Assembly: GCA_050946115.1 (NCBI GenBank)
Contig: JBMNUF010000003.1
Location: forward strand, 124,001 to 188,000
DNA: 64,000 nt
Source: CAYFRC01 sp050946115
GTDB taxonomy: Bacteria > Bacillota > Clostridia > Christensenellales > Aristaeellaceae
Direction of reading: 5' to 3'
Shown here: positions 8,723 through 16,476 of the stretch, one piece after another
Position numbering within the stretch: the stretch's first letter is position 1
How the letters are laid out: each line of letters opens with the position of its first letter
Translations under genes and position numbers: made by a program
Notes under the pieces: generated by a model
What the model was told of the DNA's origin: nothing
What the model saw: only the letters and a program-made list of their open reading frames with translations
Databases searched by the model: none

Positions 8723-9544
8723 TCACAGCTTCGTCAAAAAGCGCGCCGCAAATCGCCGAAACGGCTCCTTCACACTGTCGAGTGTCTCCAATACCTCCTG
8801 ATGCGTCAGCGGTTGGTCCAAGATGCCCGCCGCCATGTTGGACATACACGAAAATGCGACGACACGCATGCCGCCGTGCACCGCCGCGATCGTCTCCGGA
8901 ACGGTGGACATCCCCACGCAGTCCGCGCCCAAGGTGCGCAGCATGCGGATTTCCGCGGGCGTCTCGTAGGACGGCCCCGTCAGCATGGCGTATACGCCCT
9001 CGCGAAGCGGCAGATTCACCTCCCGCGCCGCCTCCCGCGCCGCTTCGCGCAGCGCCTTGTCGTATGCGCAGGACATATCGGGGAAGCGCACGCCCAGCAC
9101 ATCGTCGTTTTTCCCTAAGAGCGGCGTCTGCCCCGAAAGGTTGATGTGGTCAGTGATGAGCACCATATCGCCGGCGGAAAAGGATGTGTTGATCGCGCCC
9201 GCGGCGTTTGTGAGGATGACGATCTCGCAGCCCATTTCCCGCATGATGCGGATCGGGAATGTCGCCTCCTTCATCGAATAGCCCTCGTAGAAGTGCAGCC
9301 TCCCGTTCATCATCATGAGCTGCCTTCCCTCGTATTCGCCGAAGATCCATTCGCCCGCGTGGCCCTTGATGGTGCTGCGCCCCATGTGCGGCACATCGCC
9401 GTAGGGGACGCGGACGGCGTTTTGCAGCATTTCCGCCAAGATGTTCCAGCCCGAGCCGAGCACGAACCCGATGCGCGGGCGCGCGCCCGTCCTGTCTTTG
9501 AGGTATGCGGCGGCTTCCGCGATGGCATGTACATAGTTTTCCAT
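8723..9544 (-). CDS. punA: Purine-nucleoside phosphorylase, trimeric type
   Basis: Cleaves purine (deoxy)nucleosides with phosphate to the base and (deoxy)ribose-1-phosphate. The 273-residue length fits the trimeric type I family. Visible motifs are VLGSGWNILAE (phosphate-binding loop), GHAGEWIFGEY, MNGRLHFYEGYS, LTNAAGAIN, the purine-site stretch LTGPSYETPAEIRML, and FSCMSNMAAGI near the C terminus. It lies 27 bases after deoB, whose product converts the released sugar-1-phosphate to the 5-phosphate, so the two form a nucleoside salvage unit. Confidence 0.95.
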   Translation of the reverse strand: MENYVHAIAEAAAYLKDRTGARPRIGFVLGSGWNILAEMLQNAVRVPYGDVPHMGRSTIKGHAGEWIFGEYEGRQLMMMNGRLHFYEGYSMKEATFPIRIMREMGCEIVILTNAAGAINTSFSAGDMVLITDHINLSGQTPLLGKNDDVLGVRFPDMSCAYDKALREAAREAAREVNLPLREGVYAMLTGPSYETPAEIRMLRTLGADCVGMSTVPETIAAVHGGMRVVAFSCMSNMAAGILDQPLTHQEVLETLDSVKEPFRRFAARFLTKL

Positions 9545-9571
9545 GGCAGTTTTCTCCTTTGGTGCGATTCC

Positions 9572-10738
9572 TCAGCGGATTTCCTTCCAGAAGGACGTTC
9601 CGTCGAGCCTCTGCGGGAGGCCGAGCGCCTCGAGCGTCGTCGCGGCGACATCCGCAAAGAACGTCCTCGTGCCGAGGTCGATGCCCTCGTTGATGCCCAG
9701 GCTCCACGCGAGGATCGGCACGTCCTCGCGCGTGTGGTCCGTCGAGGGGGTGGTCGGGTCGCAGCCGTGGTCTGCGGTGATGAGCAGCAGCGTGTCCTCG
9801 CCGATCGCGCGCATGATCTCGGGCAATCGTTTGTCAAACGCCTCGAGGCTCTTTGCGTATCCCTTCGGGTCGTTCCTGTGGCCGTAGAGCATGTCGAAAT
9901 CGACGAGATTGACAAACAGCAGACCCTGCCACTTCGGCTCTTTGATAAACTCGAGCATCGCATCGACGCAGGCTTCGTTTCCGGAGGGGTGAACGGACTG
10001 CGTGAGTCCGCGATGGTTGAAGATGTCCTCGATCTTGCCCACGCCCAGTACGTCCATGCCCGATTCGCGGATGACGTCCAGCATCGTCTCGCCTGTGGGG
10101 TCTATGGAAAAGTCGCGGCGGTTTTCCGTGCGCGTGAATGCACCCGGATCTCCCGTGAACGGGCGCGCGATCACGCGCCCGACGCCGTGTTCCCCCGTCA
10201 GCATGCGCCTTGCGATGCGGCAGATGTGCCAAAGCTCCATCGGCGGCACGATGTTTTCGTGCGCGGCGATCTGGAACACGCTGTCGGCGGAGGTGTATAC
10301 GATGAGTTTCCCGGTGAGCAGGTGCTCGTTTCCGAGTTCCTCGATGATTGCGGTACCGCTTGCGGGCTTGTTTCCGATGACCTCCATGCCCGTCTCGCGC
10401 TCGAATTGTTCGATCAGCTCCTGCGGAAAGCCGTTCGGGTAGGTCGGGAACGGCGCTTTGAGCGTGAGCCCGGCGAGCTCCCAATGCCCGGTCGTTGTGT
10501 CCTTTCCGGCGGAGGCCGGCTGCATGCGCCCGAAGCAGGCGAGCGGGTCCTCGATCGCCTCGGGGCGGTTCGCCGCGTTATACAGCCCCAACTCCGTGAG
10601 GTTCGGAAGGTCGGGGCGCATCAGTTCCGTTACATGGCCGAGCGTGTCGCTCCCCTCGTCGCCGTATTTCGCCGCATCCTTTGCCGCGCCGATGCCGACG
10701 CTGTCCAGCACGATCAGTACAACCCTTTTCATCTTCAT
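9572..10738 (-). CDS. deoB: Phosphopentomutase
   Basis: Interconverts (deoxy)ribose-1-phosphate and (deoxy)ribose-5-phosphate, linking nucleoside breakdown to central metabolism. The 388-residue protein belongs to the alkaline phosphatase superfamily: VVLIVLDSVGIG at the N terminus carries the first metal ligand, KDTTTGHWELAG carries the phosphorylated Thr, and LITADHGCDPTTPSTDHTRE carries the second metal site. Length and motifs are canonical. It is first of the deoB-punA-DUF4342 operon, with a TATAAT box (10780-10785, minus strand) upstream. Confidence 0.96.
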   Translation of the reverse strand: MKMKRVVLIVLDSVGIGAAKDAAKYGDEGSDTLGHVTELMRPDLPNLTELGLYNAANRPEAIEDPLACFGRMQPASAGKDTTTGHWELAGLTLKAPFPTYPNGFPQELIEQFERETGMEVIGNKPASGTAIIEELGNEHLLTGKLIVYTSADSVFQIAAHENIVPPMELWHICRIARRMLTGEHGVGRVIARPFTGDPGAFTRTENRRDFSIDPTGETMLDVIRESGMDVLGVGKIEDIFNHRGLTQSVHPSGNEACVDAMLEFIKEPKWQGLLFVNLVDFDMLYGHRNDPKGYAKSLEAFDKRLPEIMRAIGEDTLLLITADHGCDPTTPSTDHTREDVPILAWSLGINEGIDLGTRTFFADVAATTLEALGLPQRLDGTSFWKEIR

Positions 10739-10843
10739 ATGCGATACTCTCCTCGCGCAAAATCTCTTCTGTCGAGTGTATTATACGGCGCGGCGGGCAA
10801 AAATTCCTGCAAAAAACAGAAAAATTCACACCGTCTTATCCGT

Positions 10844-11536
10844 TTAGGAGAAAATCCATGCGAAAAATGCTTCGGGCGTGGGTTCTTTCAGGTTGAGCGA
10901 AACGATCCGCTCAAAGATGTCTTCGAGCCTGTGCGCGTCCGAGGAATAGAGCCTGTGCATATCCTCATACCCCTCGGGGCAGGGCACATTGCGCGATATC
11001 TCGACCGCAGGCACGCGAAGGCTGTCCGGCAGAAAGCCGAGCACCTGCAAAATGCCGTTGCTGCCGCGGTTGATATGCGCGGGCACGGGCGCGCCGCCGC
11101 GGGCGAGGATTTCCTCGCACAGTGCGTCGATCGAAAGATCGAGCGCCGAAAGGAGCAGCTTTTTTTCCTCCGAGATTACCTCGTCGTCCTCGTTCATGAG
11201 GTATTGGTGCCCGAAATAATCCGGCGCGTTGGGGATGTTCGGGATATGCGGGTAAATCCGCTCCGAAAACGCGAGCGCCTCGTCCACGGTCTTGAAATAC
11301 GCGAGAAGGTGCACCTCCTCGCGCGTCGTGATTTCCATCCCCGGAAGCAGCGCAACGCCGTATGCGTCCGCGACGGTTTTGACTGCGGGAAGCTGTCGCG
11401 CTGTATTGTGGTCGCACACGGCAATCATGTCGAGCCCCTTGATCTTCGCCATGCCGCAGATGTTTGACGGCGTCATCAAATCATCCCCGCAGGGGGACAG
11501 GCACGAGTGGATGTGCAGATCGGTAAAGCAAGTCAT
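10844..11536 (-). CDS. PHP-domain phosphoesterase-like protein
   Basis: A 230-residue PHP protein. The metal site motif TDLHIHSCLSPCGD begins at residue 4, followed by GLDMIAVCDHN, PGMEITTREEVHLLAYF and, near the end, SSDAHRLEDI. PHP proteins hydrolyse phosphate esters using two or three metals. The substrate is unknown. The ATG at 11536 is chosen over upstream options because it follows the stop of the preceding gene and has an AAGG site. It is the last gene of the hydrogenase-like operon, a context seen in other Clostridia. Confidence 0.88.
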   Translation of the reverse strand: MTCFTDLHIHSCLSPCGDDLMTPSNICGMAKIKGLDMIAVCDHNTARQLPAVKTVADAYGVALLPGMEITTREEVHLLAYFKTVDEALAFSERIYPHIPNIPNAPDYFGHQYLMNEDDEVISEEKKLLLSALDLSIDALCEEILARGGAPVPAHINRGSNGILQVLGFLPDSLRVPAVEISRNVPCPEGYEDMHRLYSSDAHRLEDIFERIVSLNLKEPTPEAFFAWIFS

Positions 11537-11540
11537 GCGC

Positions 11541-11888
11541 TTACCTTGGGCGAACCCCCGCGCCGAAAAGCAATCCCGAGAGTTCATACGCGGATTTGTC
11601 CGAGGCGAGGATCGCGATGCCCTCGTCCTGCGCCTTTTCGCAGATGGCGGGTTCGACCTGAATGTTTTCCGGAACCAGAATGCAGCTCATGTCCGCAAGC
11701 GACGCCACGGCGACGGCATTCATGTGTGTCTGCACCGTGATCCAGATCATGTCCGCCTCTCCGTGCGACATGACCCAGCTCAAAAGGTCGCAGGCATACC
11801 CGCAGGAAATTTCGCGGTCGAGCTCCACATTTTCGGTGAGGAGCGTCGCGCCGGTTATTTGGATTGCGTCCCGAATCGTCATTTTCAT
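11541..11888 (-). CDS. DRTGG-domain protein (second of the operon)
   Basis: A 115-residue protein with the fold of the DRTGG domain. It starts MTIRDAIQITGATLLTENVELDREISCGYACDLLSWVM, has a central helix-strand region (TVQTHMNAVAVASLADMSCILVPEN) and ends with a strand-helix (GIAILASDKSAYELSGLL). DRTGG domains accompany CBS and phosphotransacetylase domains and have no settled function; ligand sensing is an inference. It lies six bases after the hydrogenase-like gene and is a paralogue of the operon's first gene. Confidence 0.8.
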   Translation of the reverse strand: MKMTIRDAIQITGATLLTENVELDREISCGYACDLLSWVMSHGEADMIWITVQTHMNAVAVASLADMSCILVPENIQVEPAICEKAQDEGIAILASDKSAYELSGLLFGAGVRPR

Positions 11889-11894
11889 ATCCTC

Positions 11895-13211
11895 CTACGT
11901 TCTCGTGTTTTCGGCGATGGTGACCATCTGTTTGGCCATATCGCGTATGCGTTCCTTGAGCAGCGGCAGGCAGTCCATTTCGTGGGCATAGCCCTTCACG
12001 ATGTCCTCCGCCAGCGCCTGGCAGGTCGGCGAGCCGCACGAGCCGCAGTCGAGCCCGGGCAGCCTTTGGCGAATCTCCTCGACCTGGTCCATCTTGCGCA
12101 GCGCCGCCTGCAGGTCGGTATCGAGCTGCAGGGTGTTGATCGGTTCGATCGGCAGCGTGTTGTAGATGCTCCTTCCGAGCTCCTTCATGTATTCTTCGGT
12201 GATGACCTGCTCCGGGCGCCTTTGCGGCATGGACTGCGTGAGCGCGCGGATGCGGTTTCGCGCGATGAAGGCGTTTTCAAACGTCAGTGGCCCCCCGACG
12301 CAGCCCGCGGTACACGCGAGCCCCTCAAAAAAGGCGAGATCGCCGAGCCGGTTGTTCTCGATTTCTTCCAGCACGCGCGCGACGTTTTCGATGCCGTCCA
12401 CGGCGAGCGCGTTGTCGATCCCCGCCGCGCTCGCCTCGCCGCCGGGGGCAGCCCAGCCGAGCCCGAAGGATGTCGCCAAAAACTCTTCCTCGTTATCGAT
12501 ATGCAGCTTGTCCGCCCTTTTCAGCTGGCTGTTGAGCAGCCCGTATATCTCCAGCATCGAAATCGCGCCGCTCACGGCGGAGGTCTCGTGCCCGATGGGA
12601 TTGCGGATCGCGGTCATCTTCGCGGCGCAGGGCGTGATGAAAAAGCAGCCGACCGCCTCGGGCGCAACGTTGTTTTTTTTGCAAAAGTCGCGCCGCGCCT
12701 CCATCGCCGCGACCTCCATGGGAGATCTCACGTCCACGACGTTGTCCAAGAGCTCCGGAAACCGCATTTGGATGAGCCTGAGTACGGCGGGGCAGCTCGA
12801 GGAGATGAGCGGGCGCGGGCAGTCCGGCTCGCGCAGCCGCTTTTGCACCGCGCGGGAGACGATGTCCGCGCCGCGCGCCACGTCGTACACCGCGTCAAAG
12901 CCCATCATGCGCAGCCCCTTCGTGACGGACGTCACCTTCGGAAGCTGCTTGAATTGCCCGTACAGCGCGGGCGCGGGCAGCGCGATTTTATAGGGAAAGC
13001 GGTTGATGGAGGCGAGCGGGTTCGTCAGCGCCACCTTCGCGTGGTGCTGGCACACGCGGATGCACTCGCCGCAGTCGATGCAGCGCGCGTCGATGATATG
13101 CGCCCTGCCGCTGTGCACGCGGATCGCCTCGGTGGGGCAGTGCTTCAGGCAGTTCGTGCAGCCGACGCACTTTCCCCTGTCCAGATTTACCGAGTGGAAA
13201 TATTCCGTCAT
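11895..13211 (-). CDS. [FeFe]-hydrogenase-like iron-sulfur protein
   Basis: 438 residues. An N-terminal 2x[4Fe-4S] ferredoxin domain (CVGCTNCLKHCP, then CIDCGECIRVCQ) is followed by an H-cluster domain with L1 SSSCPAVLRL, L2 ITPCAAKM and L3 LACTAGCVGGP. A C-terminal iron-sulfur motif reads CGSCGSPTC with a later Cys. All four Cys positions that hold the H-cluster in true hydrogenases are kept, but the Cys used for proton transfer in L1 is Ser. That pattern, plus the regulatory neighbours, points to a sensory or regulatory hydrogenase homologue rather than a bulk H2 producer. Its ATG overlaps the stop of the preceding ATPase gene. Confidence 0.88.
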   Translation of the reverse strand: MTEYFHSVNLDRGKCVGCTNCLKHCPTEAIRVHSGRAHIIDARCIDCGECIRVCQHHAKVALTNPLASINRFPYKIALPAPALYGQFKQLPKVTSVTKGLRMMGFDAVYDVARGADIVSRAVQKRLREPDCPRPLISSSCPAVLRLIQMRFPELLDNVVDVRSPMEVAAMEARRDFCKKNNVAPEAVGCFFITPCAAKMTAIRNPIGHETSAVSGAISMLEIYGLLNSQLKRADKLHIDNEEEFLATSFGLGWAAPGGEASAAGIDNALAVDGIENVARVLEEIENNRLGDLAFFEGLACTAGCVGGPLTFENAFIARNRIRALTQSMPQRRPEQVITEEYMKELGRSIYNTLPIEPINTLQLDTDLQAALRKMDQVEEIRQRLPGLDCGSCGSPTCQALAEDIVKGYAHEMDCLPLLKERIRDMAKQMVTIAENTRT

Positions 13212-13636
13212 AGGTCAAACCCCATCTCAATCACAGTGCCGACGCCGACCGTCGAGGAAATGGAAAAGCTCGTCGCATTTCGCCGCATGTTGGGAAGCCC
13301 CATGCCTGCGCCGAAACCCATCGTCCTGACGTCGTCGGTGGCGGTGGAGAAGCCCTCCTTCATGGCGAGGTCGAGGTTGGGAATACCGGGCCCCCTGTCG
13401 CGGATGTCGAGCTCCACCTTGTCGGGCAGCACCTTCAGTTCCATCTCTCCGCCATGGGAATGGATTACGAGGTTCAGTTCGACCTCATACGCGGCGACGG
13501 AAACGCGCCTGACGACGTTGGACGGCACGCCAAGCTTTTTCAGGATCTGTTTGATCTGCCCCGAAGCTTCCCCCGCGGAGGTAAAATTGCCGGCTTCGAT
13601 CGGGTATACCTCGCGCAGCATTGTCTGTTCGCTCAT
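13208..13636 (-). CDS. HATPase_c domain protein (anti-sigma factor/serine kinase type)
   Basis: A 142-residue GHKL ATPase domain standing alone. N box: VAAYEVELNLVIHSHGG; G1 box: DIRDRGPGIPNLD; G2 box: GFGAGMGLPNMRR. Such stand-alone domains act as SpoIIAB/RsbW-like serine kinases or anti-sigma factors. ATG 13636 is chosen because it overlaps the stop of the upstream DRTGG gene (TGATG). It in turn overlaps the hydrogenase-like gene by four bases, so tight co-translation is likely. A partner sigma or anti-anti-sigma factor is not present in the window. Confidence 0.87.
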   Translation of the reverse strand: MSEQTMLREVYPIEAGNFTSAGEASGQIKQILKKLGVPSNVVRRVSVAAYEVELNLVIHSHGGEMELKVLPDKVELDIRDRGPGIPNLDLAMKEGFSTATDDVRTMGFGAGMGLPNMRRNATSFSISSTVGVGTVIEMGFDL

Positions 13637-13995
13637 CAGATCAACTCCCTGTGCCCGCCGGGGAGGCCCCTCGCATAGAGCGCTCCGCAGGCTTCGTATA
13701 GCGTGTAGTCGGTCGCGAGGACGCAGACGCCGTAGTTGCGCGCCATGTTCAGCACATCGTCGCCCGGAATCTTGCCGCGCACGAACACGATCAAAAGGAC
13801 GTCCAACATATCGCAGGTACGCACGACGTGCGTGTTGGTGAGCCCCGTCAAAAGCACCATGCGCTCCTTGGGGAATGCGAGCACGTCGCTCATCATGTCC
13901 GAGCCGCAGGCGCACTGGATCTCCTCCTCGGGAAGCTCGCCGCAAAGCACCGTTGCGCGAAGGATCTCTGCGATTTTTTGGGCGGTCATTGCCAT
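13636..13995 (-). CDS. DRTGG-domain protein (first of the operon)
   Basis: A 119-residue DRTGG-type protein. It contains KIAEILRATVLCGELPEEEIQCACGSDMMSDVLA, then VLLTGLTNTHVVRTCDMLDVLLIVFVRG and a C-terminal strand-helix with LATDYTLYEACGALY. It is similar in plan to the gene at 11541-11888, suggesting duplication within the operon. AAGGAGAA lies six bases before the ATG. A TATAAT box is present on the minus strand at 14047-14052 with no clear -35. Function unknown. Confidence 0.78.
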   Translation of the reverse strand: MAMTAQKIAEILRATVLCGELPEEEIQCACGSDMMSDVLAFPKERMVLLTGLTNTHVVRTCDMLDVLLIVFVRGKIPGDDVLNMARNYGVCVLATDYTLYEACGALYARGLPGGHRELI

Positions 13996-14093
13996 AGTAT
14001 TCTCCTTCCTTTCGGGACGTTTTGTGTTTTCACACGCCTACGTCCTATTATACAACAATTGTAGCAAAAAGAAAAGTACCCGCAAAAGAAATC

Positions 14094-14135
14094 CCCCGCT
14101 TCCGGGCGGCGACAGATACCGTTCGATAAGCGGGG
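14094..14135 (-). terminator. Possible terminator after uppP
   Basis: CCCCGCTT (14094-14101) and AAGCGGGG (14128-14135) can pair across a 26-base loop. On the minus strand the stem is followed by ATTTCTTTT. It follows the end of uppP and precedes the hydrogenase-like operon. Confidence 0.5.
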
Positions 14136-14161
14136 TGCGATTTCATCGGAACACCATTTTA

Positions 14162-14968
14162 TTACAGCTTGAAGAAGATGTGGAACACGTACTGATCCAG
14201 GAGGATCGCCGCGCCGAGGATGCCGGTATATACGCCGAACCACGTCACCCGCACCCTGCGGATGATCTTCAGCATGAACTGGATCGAGAGGAAGCCCACG
14301 CCGCCGGAGACGACCAGCGCGATGACGAGCTGGAGCGCGCCGACGCTCTCTATGATTTCGCCCGAAGCGAGCTCGGGGATGTCGAAGACCAGCGCGCCCA
14401 GGATCGCGGGGATCGCCATCAAAAACGCGAAGTCCGTCGCGCGCTTTCGGGAGAGCCCCGTCGCAATGCCGCCGGCGAGGGCGCTGCCCGAGCGGGATAC
14501 GCCCGTGAGCAGGCCGAAGATCTGCGTGACGCCCATCGCGAGCGCGTTATACCAGCGCACTTCCTTCGTCTCGGCGGAAATGCCGTTCAAAAGGTCCGCA
14601 AACCAGAGGATGAGCGTCGTGAGCAGGAAGAAAAAGCCCAGATACTGGTAGTCGAAGTATTCGTCCACGTCGATGTGGAAGGCGAATTTGCAAATCAACA
14701 CCGCCGCGACCGCAGGCACCGTCGCCAGCGCGAGCAGCGGCAGCTCGGACTGCAGGGGATGGCGCAGCATATCCCAAATGCGCTTGCGATACGCCACGAT
14801 CACGGCGATCAGCGTACCCACGTGCATCACGACGTCCATCGCGACGGGGATATCCGCCTCGATGCCCAGAAGCACGCGCAAAAGCGACATATGCCCGGAC
14901 GAACTCACGGGCAGAAACTCCGTGAGCCCCTGCACCAAACCGAATAATACAGCCTGTATGGAGGACAT
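14162..14968 (-). CDS. uppP: Undecaprenyl-diphosphatase
   Basis: UppP/BacA dephosphorylates undecaprenyl pyrophosphate to recycle the lipid carrier for cell-wall synthesis; overexpression is known to give bacitracin resistance. The 268-residue protein is all membrane segments. The first signature GLVQGLTEFLPVSSSGHM and the second signature LTGVSRSGSALAGGIATGL are both present. ATG 14968 is chosen because GGAGGTGC lies just upstream, giving the standard MSSIQAVLFGLVQG start. It is read in the same direction as the penicillin-binding protein gene behind it. Confidence 0.96.
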   Translation of the reverse strand: MSSIQAVLFGLVQGLTEFLPVSSSGHMSLLRVLLGIEADIPVAMDVVMHVGTLIAVIVAYRKRIWDMLRHPLQSELPLLALATVPAVAAVLICKFAFHIDVDEYFDYQYLGFFFLLTTLILWFADLLNGISAETKEVRWYNALAMGVTQIFGLLTGVSRSGSALAGGIATGLSRKRATDFAFLMAIPAILGALVFDIPELASGEIIESVGALQLVIALVVSGGVGFLSIQFMLKIIRRVRVTWFGVYTGILGAAILLDQYVFHIFFKL

Positions 14969-15049
14969 ACAAGCACCTCCCTCAAACAATCCGAATCGTC
15001 AATTCATTAGTATCTATATATTACAACGTTTCGCGCAGGAAAACAAGTC

Positions 15050-16465
15050 TTAATTTGCTAATTCTGTCGCCTTTTTCAGAACCTTTGCCGCGAGCTTCGC
15101 CGCGGCATCGCCGCCGCTTCCGCCCCTTTCGACGATGACCACGATCGCGTAGGGGCATTCCTCCTCCGCGACAAAGCCCACGAACCACGCATTGGTCTTT
15201 ACGGACTTGTCGTCGGAGACCTCGGCGGTTCCAGTCTTTCCGCATACGGTGTATCCCGATACGGCGGCCCTCTTGCCCGTGCCGCTTTTGACGACGAGGC
15301 GCATGTATTCCTTGACGATTTCCGCCGTCTCCCTTTGCATCACGCGCTTATAGTCGCCCGGCGCGGTTCTGAGGCGCGGGATGTTGCCGACGCTCGTCAC
15401 CTGCAAAATCAGTTCCGGCTCGACCATCATCCCGCCGTTTCCGATCGCCGCCGCGATCAGCGCCATGTGCATGGGCGTCGCGAGCAGCTTTCCCTGCCCC
15501 ACGCCCGTCCACGCGAGGTCGTAATCGCTTTCGATCGTCTTGGGGATGCTCGACGGGTACAGCACGATGTCGCGAAAGCGGAAATCGTCATTGAAGCACA
15601 GGTTTTCCGCCGTTGCGATCAGCTTCTGCGCGCCCAGTTCGTGCGCGATCGATGCAAACGCCACGTTGCAGCTCTTCGCAAACGCCTGCATGAGCGTCAT
15701 GCCGCCGTGGGCAGTGCCGCCGAAGCAGGTGACGCTGCCCGTTCCGAAGTTTTCGCTGCCCTCGCACAAAAACATCCGCTCCTGCGCGTCTCCCATGTTT
15801 TCCAGCGCGCTTATCAGCGTAACGATCTTAAACACGGAGCCGGGCGCATACTGCCCCTGCAGGCAGCGGTTGAGGTAGCCCGTGCCCGTGTCCTCGCCGG
15901 ATTCCATGCGGTTGGAGAGCGACTTCGGGTCGTAATCGGCCTTGGAGACCATGCACAGGACCTCCCCGGTCTTATAGTTCAGGACGACCACCGCGCCGTT
16001 TTTGCCCGAGGGAAACTCCTTGCTCGCGTACAGGGCGAGCCTCGAATCGACGGTGAGCCGGATGTTGTCCCCCTGATAGCCCGCGCCCGTGACATATTGC
16101 CACGCGCGGGAAATGACGGAGCCGCTCGTCCCGAGCAGGGTGTTGGCGTGAAAGGTCTCGACGCCCGTTCCGGACATGCTGAGCTGGTCGCCCACGGTCT
16201 GCGATACGGCGCGGCGCACGGATTTGTTTTCGTGGTACTGCCGCTCTCCGTTTTCGTCGGTGGTCGCAAGGACGATGCCGTTGCGGTCTATAATATCGCC
16301 CATCGAAACGGAGCGCTTCGCGTAGAGAATGCGCTTGTTCTGGCTGCTCGCAACCCAGCGCGAGCCGTTGCTGTACACCGTGTATCCGAGCCACGCGCCC
16401 AAAACCACCATCATGATCAACAGGATTGCGCACACCTGCCGAATGGCGGCGCGGATTTTTTTCAT
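15050..16465 (-). CDS. Class B penicillin-binding protein (PbpA/FtsI-like transpeptidase)
   Basis: A 471-residue membrane-anchored D,D-transpeptidase. An N-terminal membrane segment (CAILLIMMVVLGAWLGYTVY) is followed by a small N domain and a penicillin-binding domain. That domain has the catalytic SxxK (PGSVFKIVT, near residue 210), SxN (AKSCNVAFA) and KTG (VCGKTGTAEV) motifs. The lack of a large dimerisation domain resembles actinobacterial and clostridial PbpA. ATG 16465 is chosen as the start that directly precedes the membrane anchor, with GGGAGG upstream. The gene follows cimA by only 11 bases. Confidence 0.93.
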   Translation of the reverse strand: MKKIRAAIRQVCAILLIMMVVLGAWLGYTVYSNGSRWVASSQNKRILYAKRSVSMGDIIDRNGIVLATTDENGERQYHENKSVRRAVSQTVGDQLSMSGTGVETFHANTLLGTSGSVISRAWQYVTGAGYQGDNIRLTVDSRLALYASKEFPSGKNGAVVVLNYKTGEVLCMVSKADYDPKSLSNRMESGEDTGTGYLNRCLQGQYAPGSVFKIVTLISALENMGDAQERMFLCEGSENFGTGSVTCFGGTAHGGMTLMQAFAKSCNVAFASIAHELGAQKLIATAENLCFNDDFRFRDIVLYPSSIPKTIESDYDLAWTGVGQGKLLATPMHMALIAAAIGNGGMMVEPELILQVTSVGNIPRLRTAPGDYKRVMQRETAEIVKEYMRLVVKSGTGKRAAVSGYTVCGKTGTAEVSDDKSVKTNAWFVGFVAEEECPYAIVVIVERGGSGGDAAAKLAAKVLKKATELAN

Positions 16466-16476
16466 ATGAACCTCCC

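Noticed and set aside
9146..13841. Very long open frames on the plus strand opposite punA, deoB and the hydrogenase-like operon (up to about 850 codons)
   Set aside because: They lie antisense to genes with clear motifs, have Arg/His/Val-rich composition typical of GC-rich shadow frames, and no family motif or ribosome binding site.
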